A DNA stretch of 64,000 nt from Nematopogon swammerdamellus (taxonomy: Eukaryota; Arthropoda; Insecta; Lepidoptera; Adelidae), in contig OX336345.1 in NCBI GenBank assembly GCA_946902875.1, forward strand, positions 7,409,395 to 7,473,394. The letters run 5' to 3'. Shown piece after piece: positions 1 to 10,079 of this stretch (position 1 is its first letter; the number at the start of each line of letters is the position of its first letter). The notes beneath the pieces are model-generated. The model had not been told where the DNA came from. It did not search any database and worked only from the letters and a program-made list of their open reading frames with translations. The translations under genes were made by a program, and so were the position numbers.

Positions 1-438
1 AACGGCTTTTCCAGTAAGCACTCTGGTGAAATTTGTTTTATAGTACCGCTTAGCTTCTGTGCCTGACTTTTGAATACTTCCTGCGTTTTTAAGCAATCTA
101 ATTTTTTATACCATGCTTGAAAACCGTCCCCTCAGTGGAAATTAAGGGTGCCTATTTCAACATTTATGAGGAATACCCAAGGCAGACAATAATTGAATTT
201 ATATTTAGCTATGGTTAGTAATAAGTAAATCCATAAAAATATTAAATGTCAGAAAATTTACGGGTGTGCTTATACATTTAAGACATTTGCAAAAACAAAA
301 TATTGGGGTTGGGTTGTGAAGGATAAATAATAGAATGCATTGGCATCATTTTGAAATGTTTGTCTGTGTGTTTGTTGCATGCATGCAAAAACCACTGAAC
401 CAATTCTAAGGCAGCGTTCAGAAAATCTTAACACGGTG

Positions 439-530
439 TAACATATAGGCTATATAGCATCACCATTATTTATATAAGCTGAGCAGCGGGGTCGGAAGTG
501 AACGTAGTCGAAGAAACTCATATACTCAAC
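439..530. repeat. Dispersed repeat, copy 1 (pair with 46700-46790)
   Basis: The block with 'ataggctatatagcatcac' followed by 'gagcagcggggt' and 'gaagtgaacg' recurs in diverged form at 46700-46790. It has no open frame and its ends are undefined. I read it as an old dispersed transposon fragment. Confidence 0.5.
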
Positions 531-618
531 CTCACAATTAAGATGTATGTAAAAATATTATAAGTAAAAACTCCTTATTCAATAAACTATTTTTCTTTTC
601 TTTCTTTTTTCTCATACT

Positions 619-824
619 TACCACCGCACTGAACGAACTGAACGAAACGTCGGTCGAAACGGCTATGTAAATAGTTCGTGTTTTCCGTCCAGTTTAGTGT
701 AGCCGACATGAAATGAAGGGAAGCACTGACATGGCACCTAGTTCACCCTGTGTTATGGGCTGACATCACGGATGTTGTAGGTGATGTAGCCAACCGTGTG
801 AGGTTCCATAAAAAAAAAAAAAAA
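619..824 (+). mobile_element. SINE family 1 copy, 5'-truncated, poly-A tail
   Basis: This is a member of the commonest short repeat in the window. Landmarks in order are 'taccaccgcactgaa', 'cggctatgtaaatag', 'gggaagcactgacatggc', 'gttatgggctgacatcac' and 'gatgtagccaaccgtgt', then 'ccat' and an A-run ending at 824. The tRNA-like head seen in the full copy at 20340-20674 is missing. Confidence 0.8.
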
Positions 825-1420
825 CTTGACCTTCGGTAGTCAATATTTTTTCTAAATGTTTTTTTTTATTTTACCATATTACAGAATTCGTTCAGGTTTG
901 AATTAAATTCTGCATAAATTGTGCATGAACTATTTTTGGTTTAGAAATAACAAAATCTTACTGAATGCATTTTCCAAAAGTAATTTTTAATCGTATGAAT
1001 TCGACTACGTCTTTTCAAAATTGAATTCACCCGAACCTTATTTGTAAAATTCCAATAACGTTAAATCACCGAGGAAGCATGAGAAAATGAATTGACTCGA
1101 CTCGGCGGGCATTCGTCACTATCCGTTCGTGCGTTACTTCAAATGGGGCAAATGAATTGAGAAATTTGCCTCGGCGTAAAATATGACTAATAAATTTTGC
1201 GAGTGCGCCGTCGCTTGTCCCCAGCAAATCACGGTACGTGAAGGAAGAAAAATGCCGACGTGTATTTTCACACTACGATAATTTTACCGACTTAAAACTT
1301 CGTAAGTATGGCGACAAATCTTCACTTCTATTATTTTCCATACTGATCCATACCGATCAACTTTACCCATTAGGAATGACTGGTAGAAAATTAGTTTATA
1401 TAATATATATATATATATTT
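825..1420. other. No gene recognised
   Basis: AT-rich sequence without a convincing reading frame. It ends in a short TA-rich run near 1400-1420 that abuts a LINE tail. Confidence 0.5.
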
Positions 1421-1905
1421 TTATTGACAGCGCGACATATGGCGCCGAGCCACCCATAAGGTGTCTAACGACGCCCATGGACATTCGGTCGTATGCGGGG
1501 GTTGCGAATGCCATGCCGGCCTGACAGGTGCCCATTCACGCCCCTCTTGAAGGACCCAAGACTGTACTTGGGGGGAAATATATGGTCAGGGAGAGCGTTC
1601 CAGAGTTTACCTGTTCTGTAGAGGAAAGATCTGCAGAATCGGTTGGTACGCATCCGCGGTAAGTCCAGCGTGTAGGGATGCAATCCCTGCCCAGTGCGCG
1701 TGGTGCGAAGGTGGAAAGGGGACGGCGGGATCGCATTAAACAGCTCCTCCGAGCACTCCCCATGGAATAAGCGATAGAACACACTTAGGGAGCCGACATC
1801 CCTACGGTGTTGCAGTGGTTCTAGATCGCAGGACACTTCGGGGTCACCCACTAGTCGCACGGCTCGACGCTGGATCGCATTAAACAGCTGCTCCGAGCAC
1901 ATTAA
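1421..1905 (-). pseudogene. LINE family A, 3'-terminal fragment
   Basis: The minus strand encodes the C-terminal tail of a non-LTR retrotransposon reverse transcriptase (open frame 1465-1902, 145 codons), with the motifs QRRAVRLVGDPEVSCDLEPL, FYRLFHGECSEELFNAIP and FCRSFLYRTGKLWNALP. The same tail occurs at 8087-8360, 14356-14812, 30790-30893, 36738-36990 and 40441-41559. The catalytic part is absent, as expected of a 5'-truncated retroposed copy. The 3' end lies near 1421 next to a T/TA-rich stretch, which is the tail in this orientation. The phrase encoding 'FNAI' is repeated at both ends of the copy, suggesting a small internal duplication. Confidence 0.8.
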
Positions 1906-2004
1906 GGTATGTTTTCACTTTATCTCTACCTACGAATTAATTATTCTATCGATCTCTACGACAGTATCTGCCATTACATAATTCAGACTTTGTATATTTA
2001 TTGC
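1906..2004. other. Short AT-rich spacer
   Basis: No feature recognised between the LINE fragment and the nested elements. Confidence 0.5.
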
Positions 2005-2239
2005 CTCCAACCACAGATTACTTAATAGTTACTTCGTAACAGATAAATCACTCCATAGAAAATGTTCCTACCTTCGGGCTTTAATAGCCTACTGCTTCAC
2101 ATCGCCAATCGCTGCGTGCGAAAATGTACTTAAACGGTCGAGTGTAAAGTGGTTATTGCTTTGCAGCTGCGCGCAGTTGCGTCGGCGAGCGTCTATGTAT
2201 ACTTCGCGCGGCTGACGAATTCACACTGAAATAGACCGC

Positions 2240-2244
2240 CGGCG
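2240..2244. repeat. 5-bp target duplication CGGCG, left
   Basis: CGGCG lies immediately before the CACAGTG end and again at 5595-5599 after the other end. The empty site in the sister copy near 29963-29975 has the sequence once, in reverse orientation. Transib elements are known for 5-bp, CG-rich (CGNCG-like) target duplications. Confidence 0.9.
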
Positions 2245-2898
2245 CACAGTGGATCGACTCCATACAACCGATCGGACATAGGATTCTAAAAACATGAATT
2301 CATTATTTTTCAAAAACAAATGATGCCAATGTATTCTAATAAATTATTCACGTCGAAAACATTCTTACTCATTTTGCGATTAAACTTAAGTTTTGAAAGA
2401 TATTTGAAGAAAACTGATTTCATTGTATGGAAAAATATTTAAAAAAATTATTTCTCGCGATTTTCGCCTATTTTCAAAATTTCATGACAATTATAATTTT
2501 TAATGAGATATTTTCTAAATATCACCCAAACATACTTACTACGCCAACCAACGCCCTTTGGAGTTACGAGGCAGAATATGGGTTTTCCTTATGTAATGTT
2601 TTATTTTTCGATGTCCCACTGCCACAAAACGTGAACAAACACCACATACTTAGGCAGAATGTGCACCTACAGATACCTCATCACCCCCCCCCCCCCCCCC
2701 CCTCCACCCACGTACCTACAACTTGCGCAAAACGCTGTGGAGTGTGAAGTCTCGCTCTACCCATCGCACGTAACGTACCTACCGCTTCTTAGTCGCGCAG
2801 TGAGCTTTGTCACGCGCGCACGCGCATTTCGTGTTTCCGTTCGGATTGAGTTGTGTTTATTATGGCATTCCGCAGTTTTGTAACTTACTTGGACCTTT

Positions 2899-3120
2899 AT
2901 GTTGCTTTACGCAACCATGGAGATATCCGCGATTACCAACATTTGTGCAGTGTTTGCAAAATCAGATTTGAACTTGAACCTAAGTGAAAGTTTCGAGCAA
3001 CATGAGTTCGAAAAATGGTGTCGTAATTTCTGCTACCGCGTGTGTTCAAAATGGAGAGCTTCGGGTAACAGTGCAGAGAAATTCAAACGGGAGAATTCTT
3101 CGTGGCTAGCTAGAGTCTGA
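2899..3120 (+). pseudogene. 73-codon frame, possible N-terminal transposase remnant
   Basis: The frame encodes a Cys/Trp-containing basic peptide with EFEKWCRNFCYRVCSKW and, near the end, FKRENSSWLARV before a stop. The spacing of K-W, a basic helix and a terminal N-x-x-WL reminds me of the N-terminal region of Transib/RAG1-like transposases, which would suit an element built from the 5' end of an autonomous copy. This is recognition by eye and weak. The same frame exists in the other arm at 4714-4935. No catalytic residues are present, so it cannot be an active enzyme. Confidence 0.3.
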
Positions 3121-3131
3121 AACCACGAAGT

Positions 3132-3290
3132 CACAGATTACTTAATACAGATAAATCACTCCATAGAAAATGTTCCATACCTACGGCTTTAATAGCCTAC
3201 AGTTATACGTCGCCAGTCGCTGCGTGCGAAAAAGTACCTAAACGAAAGAGCGTAAAGTGATTATTGCTTTGCAGTCGCGTTGCCTTGAAG
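3132..3290 (+). repeat. Partial, diverged copy of the 7-bp-duplication element inside the arm
   Basis: 'CACAGATTACTTAATA' and the following 'cagataaatcactccatag' match the start of the element at 2012 but lack about 14 bp. The match fades after about 3270. No GGCCTG end is visible, so this copy has lost its 3' part. A mirrored copy is in the other arm, which dates this insertion before the inverted duplication. Confidence 0.6.
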
Positions 3291-3713
3291 CAAACTCGGT
3301 GACGCTAGGGCTGCTACTTTCGATAAAAATATAAATTCATTACACAATATAATATTATAATAAAGAGGAAATATGTGTGAATGTTTGTTCGTGAGCTACA
3401 GCACATATTTAAAAATGTTTTTTACTGTTAGATAGGTACCTATATTTTTTTTTGGTTTAACATATAGGCTACTTACTAGCTTTTGCCCGCGGCATCGCCC
3501 TCGTTAAAGTATATTAGAGGAAGAAATTAGTTCGGCCCGAAAATGCTTCAGGTAATCCTACCTACTATCCCTATAATGTTATTAAATTTTTATCAGTGAT
3601 AGGAATAGGTAGGGCTTCTAACTTTGAGGAACAGAGGAAAAGATTGGAGACCACCTTACTACGAAATTAAAATATTATTTTCCTTCCTGGGTACGAAAAT
3701 AATATTCATGGTG

Positions 3714-4120
3714 TAACTAAAAAGTTCAAAATGGCGGCCACTTTTTTTATTTTGACATACATACATACATACATAGCGTCACGCCTGTTTCCCGGTGGGG
3801 TAGGCAGAGACAACGGATCTCCACGTGCCACGATCCTGACACACCTCTGCCGCCTCTTCCACTCCCATAATGTTATTATGTCCCATTATTTTGACAACGG
3901 ATTCGTAATCAGAGCCCACACAGACACTCAGATATCGATTTTGAAAACAATCGGCCCGGTAACTAAAAAGATCAAAATTCCGGCCACTTTTTTTAAATTT
4001 TTACAACGGATTGGTATTCAGAGCCCACACAGACACCCAGATATCGATTTTGAAAGCAATCGGTCCAGTAACTAAAAAGTTCAAAATGGCGGCTACTTTT
4101 TTTAAATCGCGCAATTGAAA
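3714..4120. repeat. Spacer of the foldback element with about 105-bp tandem repeats
   Basis: The spacer carries two to three imperfect copies of a unit with 'actaaaaagttcaaaatggc', 'agagcccacacagacac' and 'agatatcgattttgaaa'. The first copy is interrupted at about 3757-3890 by an insertion beginning with a (CATA)n run and containing 'ggtggggtaggcagagac'. That insert is related in reverse orientation to 7390-7500. Confidence 0.65.
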
Positions 4121-5594
4121 CACCATGAATATTATTTTCGTACCCAGGAACGAAAATAATATTTTAATTTCGTCATAAGGAAGTCTCCAATCTTTTACTC
4201 TGTTCCTCGAAGTTAGAAGCCCTACCTATTCCTATCACTGATAAAAATTTAATAACATTATAGGGATAGTAGGTAGGATTACCTGAAGCATTTTCGGGCC
4301 GAACTAATTTCTTCCTCTAATATACTTTAACGAGGGCGATGCCGCGGGCAAAAGCTAGTAAGTAGCCTATATGTTAAACCAAAAAAAAATATAGGTACCT
4401 ATCTAACAGTAAAAAACATTTTTAAATATGTGCTGTAGCTCACGAACAAACATTCACACATATTTCCTCTTTATTATAATATTATATTGTGTAATGAATT
4501 TATATTTTTATCGAAAGTAGCAGCCCTAGCGTCACCGAGTTTGCTTCAAGGCAACGCGACTGCAAAGCAATAATCACTTTACGCTCTTTCGTTTAGGTAC
4601 TTTTTCGCACGCAGCGACTGGCGACGTAAAACTGTAGGCTATTAAAGCCGTAGGTATGGAACATTTTCTATGGAGTGATTTATCTGTATTAAGTAATCTG
4701 TGACTTCGTGGTTTCAGACTCTAGCTAGCCACGAAGAATTCTCCCGTTTGAATTTCTCTGCACTGTTACCCGAAGCTCTCCATTTTGAACACACGCGGTA
4801 GCAGAAATTACGACACCATTTTTCGAACTCATGTTGCTCGAAACTTTCACTTAGGTTCAAGTTCAAATCTGATTTTGCAAACACTGCACAAATGGTGGTA
4901 ATCGCGGATATCTCCATGGTTGCGTAAAGCAACATAAAGGTCCAAGTAAGTTACAAAACTGCGGAATGCCATAATAAACACAACTCAATCCGAACGGAAA
5001 CACGAAATGCGCGTGCGCGCGTGACAAAGCTCACTGCGCGACTAAGAAGCGGTAGGTACGTTACGTGCGATGGGTAGAGCGAGACTTCAACCTTCCACAG
5101 CGTTTTGCGCAAGTTTTAGGTACGTGGGTGGAGGGGAAGGGGGGGGGGGGGGGGGTGATGAGTTATCTGTAGGTGCACATTCTGCCTAAGTATGTGGTGT
5201 TTGTTCACGTTTTGTGGCAGTGCGACATCGAAAAATAAAACATTACATAAGGAAAACCCATATTCTGCCTCGGAACTCCAAAGGGCGTTGGTTGGCGTAG
5301 TAAGTATGTTTGGGTGATATTTAGAAAATATGTCATTAAAAATTATAATTGTCATTAAATTTTGAAAATAGGCGAAAATCGCGAGAAATAATTTTTTTAA
5401 ATATTTTTCCATACAATGAAATCAGTTTTCTTCAAATATCTTTCAAAACTTAAGTTTAATCGCAAAATGAGTAAGAATGTTTTCGACGTGAATAATTTAT
5501 TAGAATACATTGGCATCATTTGTTTTTGAAAAATAATGAATTCATGTTTTTAGAATCCTATGTCCGATCGGTTGTATGGAGTCGATCCACTGTG
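4121..5594 (-). repeat. Right arm of the foldback element
   Basis: Reverse complement of 2245-3713. It carries the mirror frame at 4714-4935, which differs by one residue from the left-arm frame, and a mirror of the partial element copy near 4545-4712. Confidence 0.9.
4714..4935 (-). pseudogene. Mirror copy of the 73-codon remnant frame
   Basis: It encodes the same peptide as 2899-3120 with one visible substitution (T for N at residue 14). Keeping both copies nearly identical fits a recent inverted duplication or gene conversion between arms. Confidence 0.35.
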
Positions 5595-5664
5595 CGGCGG
5601 CCCGCGCCGGGCGGTAGGTAGTTAGCGCGCGCAAGTACATAGAGTGCGTGAGGCCTGCTCCAAC

Positions 5665-7190
5665 CAACTAGATTACCGCTCATAAAGGCGCTGTATAAAA
5701 TTAAAGACGGAAAAAAAAAGACGGAGGAAAGTTAGGTTTAACGGACAGAGGGTTGCACGCTACACACAACTAGTGATAACAGTCAATAAAAATATTATCG
5801 ACTTTTATCGGTTGAATAATGTTTATTGTTAGCGCGAAAATACGAATTAAAAGTGCCGACATTAAGACACTAAAATTGGTTTATTTCTGATATAACTATT
5901 CACACCGCAGATTACTACCTAGTATACACACACACAACACACCCTCACACATGCGCTACATGTGGTACTGTCAATTTAACTATTTTTCTAACTAAATTTA
6001 GCTAAAGATTTTGTCAATCAAATCCAGAAATCACAAACTCGAATGGACTAATTATGTTTACATAAACTATGTTTTATTATGTTTTTCATTATTGTTTCAT
6101 CACACCTAAAAACTACCGAAGTACCGCTGAAGACCGCGCTGGGAGGACTTCACTGCACTGACTGACCTAAAAAGAGATCTTGCAAAAGGAGTAGGTACCT
6201 AGTCAATAATTTAACGTATTCAGAATTAGTTTATGGACTTATGGCTAAATAAAAATGTCAACAATTATGAACATAGCTATGTAGAAAGTCTTAAAAATGC
6301 ATCGAATTTATATAGAACAATAATTAGTACTACTGTTACAAATACACATTTATGTTAATTTCCTGCAGTGCTTTGGTTAGGAAGTACGAGTATTTGTAAA
6401 ATAAACTCAGGAAATTCACAGTAGAGCCGTGTGGACTCGGCTTTGCGTGAAAATTAATCTTCACTAGGATTTTATTGAGCGTAAATTTTCATAATTCGCT
6501 CCCTTAATTCAATTTCAAGCTAGAAAACCATTCTTCAAACAGCGCCCATTAAAAATGCATTGAGTTTTATATAGCTTGCAAACACATAATTTAATTTATT
6601 AAAACAGGCTTTGCTCTTATTTATATTTCAATACATTTTAATAGGTTTTCGTCGTAAAATACTGAAATAAACTCATTTAAACCCCATAAAATAATTGTAT
6701 AAAAAATTTATTATTAAAAATTTACTAATTGTTAATATTGTGTTTAGACATGTTATATATATTCAAGAGCTATTTCACACTGCTAGGCGCGCACGTATTT
6801 TTACCCGACTGCGCGAAGCAAAAAGGGTGGGTAATGTTTTTAAACGCATATTATCGTTTTTAATACTATAAAGTGCTTTTGGATTCATCACAGCCCTACT
6901 TAAAATGTCAAGAACAATAAATTACCAAAACAATATTGTTTCAAATCATATTTGAAACAATATTTTTGTCAATACTCGTAGCAACCTAATCGACGATCAT
7001 GTATGAAGGAATATTATCTTCTTCTTTATGGTTTATTGCACAATAAAGTAAGTGACAAAAGCGGACTTAAAGCCTAAAATCATTATCTACCAGTCATACC
7101 TGGAAACGAGTAGTGAAAAATTAAAAATTATAATTATACAATAATAAAATAATTTTTACACCAATCAATATAATATTCATTATAATATAC
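5665..7190. other. No gene recognised, AT-rich
   Basis: Long AT-rich stretch with only chance-sized frames. Nothing I can name. Confidence 0.5.
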
Positions 7191-7269
7191 ATACATACAG
7201 GTTCATAGGTAAGTTAAATTCGTCGTATGTACCTAACATACATACATAATGAATTTTTCCCAAAATCCA

Positions 7270-7510
7270 TGAAACCCATGGAGACATTATGACCTTGACA
7301 ACATTGTCCCTTCGAACGGGATTTAAAAAATGTTGTGCGAAGCGGAAATGCAGAGAGTGACAGGGAGTTCATTCCAGCCTTTTTTTCCAGGCTCCAACAT
7401 TATGAGAGTGGCAAAGGCGGCAGAGGTGTGTCAGGATCATGGCACGTGAACTTCTACTGTCTGCCTACCCCAGTGGAGAGCAAGCGTAATGCAATGACTT
7501 CCCAACTTTG
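7270..7510 (-). repeat. Dispersed repeat related to the foldback spacer insert
   Basis: On the minus strand this contains 'ctggggtaggcagaca', 'cacgtgccatgatcctgaca' and 'ctctgccgcc', which align with the insert at 3785-3870. A (CATA)n run lies nearby at 7190-7200. The open frame at 7335-7523 is a by-product of this repeat. Confidence 0.55.
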
Positions 7511-7519
7511 TCCTTTTGA

Positions 7520-8080
7520 ATGATTATAAAAGTTGTTGTACCAGCTCATAATTCTTACCCAAAATTACTTCTTTTTTTAAACTCAGCCGTTAAGCTAAGA
7601 CGACCATGAAAGCACCATTTGACTTAAGCGACTCAGATTTATCAAATCCGACTCACAAAAAGAAAGCCGCAACGGCAACGTTCATTCATTTGGCTCTTTT
7701 CAGAACTAACGACTGAAAGGCCGGGCCTTTCAGTCTCGGCCTCGCTGAGTAAACAAAACTGCTGAGTTATACACGAGTCTGCTTCATGGCCTGTGTTTGA
7801 ACTAATTGGAAACGAGGATTATTGGAGATACTGAGAAATTTAATACCTTTGATAGACGTTTTAATTAACATTTACAGGATTGCAGTTCAGTAACTACCTG
7901 CTTAGTACTAAGCGCGTTGAATTTTCAACTTTGACATGTGTACGTGTCCATTACGATTTCTGTTTTGTAAAAGGCGAACTTATTGCAGATCCAATTCTTA
8001 TTCAGTCAATTATTTAGGTACCTACACAATAACAAAGTAGCATTATATGGGGTTTTCATTTATCGTGGTTTATATATATT
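7520..8080. other. No gene recognised
   Basis: Unique-looking AT-rich DNA. Only a short GC-richer patch around 7710-7745 stands out, containing the palindrome 'aaaggccgggccttt'. Confidence 0.45.
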
Positions 8081-8086
8081 TATTTT

Positions 8087-8360
8087 TTTTATACTAAGCG
8101 CGACATGTGGCGCCAAGCCACCCATAAGTGTCTAAGGACACCCATGAACATTCGGTCGCATGCGGAGGTTACAAATGGCATGCCGGCCTGACAGTTGCCC
8201 ATTCACGCCTCTCTTGAAGGACCCGAGACTTGAGGGGAAATATGTGGGCAGGGAGAGCGTTCCAGAATTTACCAGTTCTGTGGAGTAAAGATCTGCAGAA
8301 CCGATTGGTATGCATCCGTGGTAAATCCAGCGTATAGGGATGCAATATCCCTGCCCAGTG
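8087..8360 (-). pseudogene. LINE family A, 3'-terminal fragment
   Basis: It shows the same tail as at 1421-1905: 'gcgacatgtggcgcc' near the 3' end and 'catgccggcctgacag' further in, ending at 8360 before unrelated sequence. The minus-strand peptide near 8269-8350 keeps a trace of YAGFTTDAYQSVLQIF in a shifted frame. A T-rich run at 8080-8093 is the tail. Confidence 0.75.
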
Positions 8361-8519
8361 TTTTTAGAAACATACTATGATTTTTGAAATTTAATATTTT
8401 TTTGCAGTAATCCAAAATATACTTGATGTAAAAATATATCACCTCCTTAAAACATACCAATGATAATTCTATATTTATTAAAAGTACATACTAAGTACAT
8501 AAAATATGCTAAAAGTAGG

Positions 8520-8863
8520 ACTCACGCACCGAGGATTCCGTACCACCACCTAATTGCCCGCTTTTTATTATTTGTTGTTTTACTATAATCGAGATTACAC
8601 TATATCATACCAAGTTTCACCAGCTTGTATGTATATATTACAGTTTTTACGATAAAGCTAAAACAAAAAAAAAACTTGAAAACAATTTTTTTTTCTTTTA
8701 CATACTTTTTACTCTTTATATTATTATTGATAGCATATGCACCATAATAACACATATTCTGTGAAAATTTCAACCGTATATCTATTACGGTTCAAAAGAT
8801 ACAGCCCTTTAAAGGTAGGACAAATGAATAAACGGAGGCGTTGGCTTAGTAATAGGGTACCAC
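8520..8863 (+). repeat. Dispersed repeat family D ('ggttccgtacc' repeat)
   Basis: It contains 'ctcacgcaccgagg', 'ttccgtacca', 'acacatattctgtgaaa' and 'tacggttcaaaagata', shared with 10080-10470 and, reversed, 16540-17085. It is interrupted by the 287-bp element at 8864 and resumes as 'ggtaccacggatactc' at 9151. Confidence 0.6.
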
Positions 8864-9150
8864 CACAGAGCATCGAATACCGCGCGCGCCTCTCCTAGAG
8901 GCGAAAGTAATAATAATATTTGAAACCCAATAATTGCACGCAGTGCTGCTGGCGCTTCGTATGTGTGTGTGTGTTAGTATCGACACTACACACAAAGAGG
9001 AGCAAGTTAGGCACACGCACAAAACAAATGCACACGCACAACACACATATGTAAGTCATAGGCCACGGCCACAGGCTTCAACGGCGTTGTAGGGAAATCG
9101 CGCTCAGGGCGTCTCTAGGAGGGGGCGCGCGCGGTATTCGATGCTCTGTG
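8864..9150. mobile_element. 287-bp terminal-inverted-repeat element, 8-bp target duplication
   Basis: The ends are inverted repeats of about 27 bp perfect and about 42 bp imperfect, starting CACAGAGCATCGAATACC and ending with its complement. The flanks are perfect 8-bp duplications GGTACCAC (8856-8863 and 9151-9158). It has no coding capacity, and the interior holds a GT-rich run near 8957-8973. The CACAG start fits the CANRG rule of P-like elements, and an 8-bp duplication is usual for P and hAT; I cannot decide between them. Confidence 0.85.
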
Positions 9151-9419
9151 GGTACCACGGATACTCTAATAAAAACATCAAAATTACTACAAAGATTTAA
9201 AAATAAACAGGAGCTCTAAGTACTGAAAATCATACACTATGCCCGACGCCATATTTTTACCTTCTTTCAGTGTAGTAAATAAACAAACGGAATTTCCGCT
9301 AGTTTGCGGAATGCCTTGCAGGCCGAATGTTCTTAGAGGTTCTTCAAAGGTCAACGCAAACAAGGCTAAAAGGGAGACAAAGGATAAGAACAAGATGGGC
9401 CAACGGAGCGTGTCATTGG

Positions 9420-9480
9420 AGGAGGGTACGGGAGGTTACGGGAGGGTGCGGGAGGGTACAGGAAGGTACAGCAGGGACGG
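9420..9480 (+). repeat. Short minisatellite, about 11-12-bp unit
   Basis: Imperfect repeats of 'gggagggtacg' give about five units. The overlapping Gly/Arg-rich frames on the plus strand (9239-9559 and 9327-9518) come from this composition and are not convincing genes. Confidence 0.6.
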
Positions 9481-9559
9481 TACGCGGTCCTACCGGGGCA
9501 CTGGCGATGGCCGTTTGACGGTTTCTAGGTCGATCAATTGGATCGGGAGGTCGGAATAG

Positions 9560-10079
9560 TTTTCGGGGGACACTCGTACCGTATCGAGTAGTTTCACCAG
9601 CGACATCTGTGTTTCGTGAACTGCTTTAATGGAGTTTCCGACCGAAGAGACCCAAGTCAAGGGCGGAATTTATGAGATTACATTTTGTTGTATACGGTCA
9701 ATACGCGTATCTACCATCTTCTTGCCTTTGTGATTAAGTTTTTGTTTTATTTCTCTTCAGGACTTCAAGCAATGAGATATTTGGTTTTACCACTTAGGAC
9801 CCAGACTCCTTAATTAAAGGGATAAAGAATATTCAACAAATTAAAATTATAATACATTTTTAATATAGTTTATTTTTAATATTATTCTTCTTTTATTGTA
9901 TACTTCATAAGTTAGTAAAAATAAATACAGAAAAATTATTATTGAACAAATTAGAATTATATTTCTCGCCATTTGGGCTCAGAAACGTTCTACGAATACA
10001 TTACAAAACTCTAAATATCTTGTTTATCAACATTATAACTTTTCACTATTATTCTATTCCTAAAAAACAATAATTACAA
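9560..10079. other. No gene recognised
   Basis: AT-rich sequence without a recognisable element. Confidence 0.45.

Larger units (their letters stand above)
2245..3713 (+). repeat. Left arm of the foldback element
   Basis: This arm is the reverse complement of 4121-5594 with a few substitutions and small indels, for example in the long C-run near 2685-2701 that mirrors a G-run near 5139-5155. It contains a short remnant frame (2899-3120), a partial copy of the 7-bp-duplication element starting at 3132, and a 'gcttttgcccgcggc' block at 3479. Confidence 0.9.
2245..5594. mobile_element. Transib-like non-autonomous foldback transposon (3,350 bp)
   Basis: The sequence starts CACAGTGGATCGACTCC and ends with its exact reverse complement. 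It is bordered by perfect CGGCG duplications. The heptamer CACAGTG is the recombination-signal heptamer recognised by RAG1/2; Transib transposases are their established relatives and use CACWRTG-like ends with 5-bp CG-rich target duplications. Almost the whole element is two long arms (2245-3713 and 4121-5594), near-identical by eye and inverted, around a 407-bp spacer. No intact transposase is present, so mobility would need a transposase supplied elsewhere. A transcript through it would form a roughly 1.47-kb duplex. The superfamily call rests on ends plus target duplication, not on a protein. Confidence 0.8.
2012..5657 (+). mobile_element. DNA element with 7-bp target duplication, split by the foldback element
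   Basis: The element begins CACAGATTAC at 2012 and ends GAGGCCTG at 5657. It is flanked by perfect 7-bp duplications CTCCAAC (2005-2011 and 5658-5664). Its left part (2012-2244) and right part (5600-5657) are separated by the 3,350-bp foldback element. Joined, they match the uninterrupted copy at 29918-30207 in opposite orientation. It has no coding capacity. The 5' end fits the CANRG end rule I recall for the P superfamily; a 7-bp duplication has been described for ProtoP-type (hoppel/1360) elements. That assignment is an inference because the 3' end (CAGGC when reversed) does not fit the rule. Confidence 0.8.

Noticed and set aside
1536..1784. Open frames overlapping the LINE A tail in other frames (also 14574-14888 and 41170-41493)
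   Set aside because: They are frame-shadows of the LINE tail with Arg-rich, low-information translations.
2245..2290. A nonamer at 12- or 23-bp spacing after the CACAGTG heptamer, as in a full V(D)J recombination signal
   Set aside because: At 12-bp spacing the sequence is ACAACCGAT and at 23 bp GACATAGGA. Neither is close enough to ACAAAAACC to claim, and both ends are identical, so no 12/23 pair exists.
2427..2747. 106-codon frame in the left foldback arm, mirrored at 5116-5412 minus
   Set aside because: It runs into the poly-C tract and becomes Pro-rich, differs in length between arms and has no motif.
9239..9559. 106-codon Gly/Arg-rich frame
   Set aside because: Its C-terminal part is the translated minisatellite at 9420-9480 and the rest has no recognisable domain.
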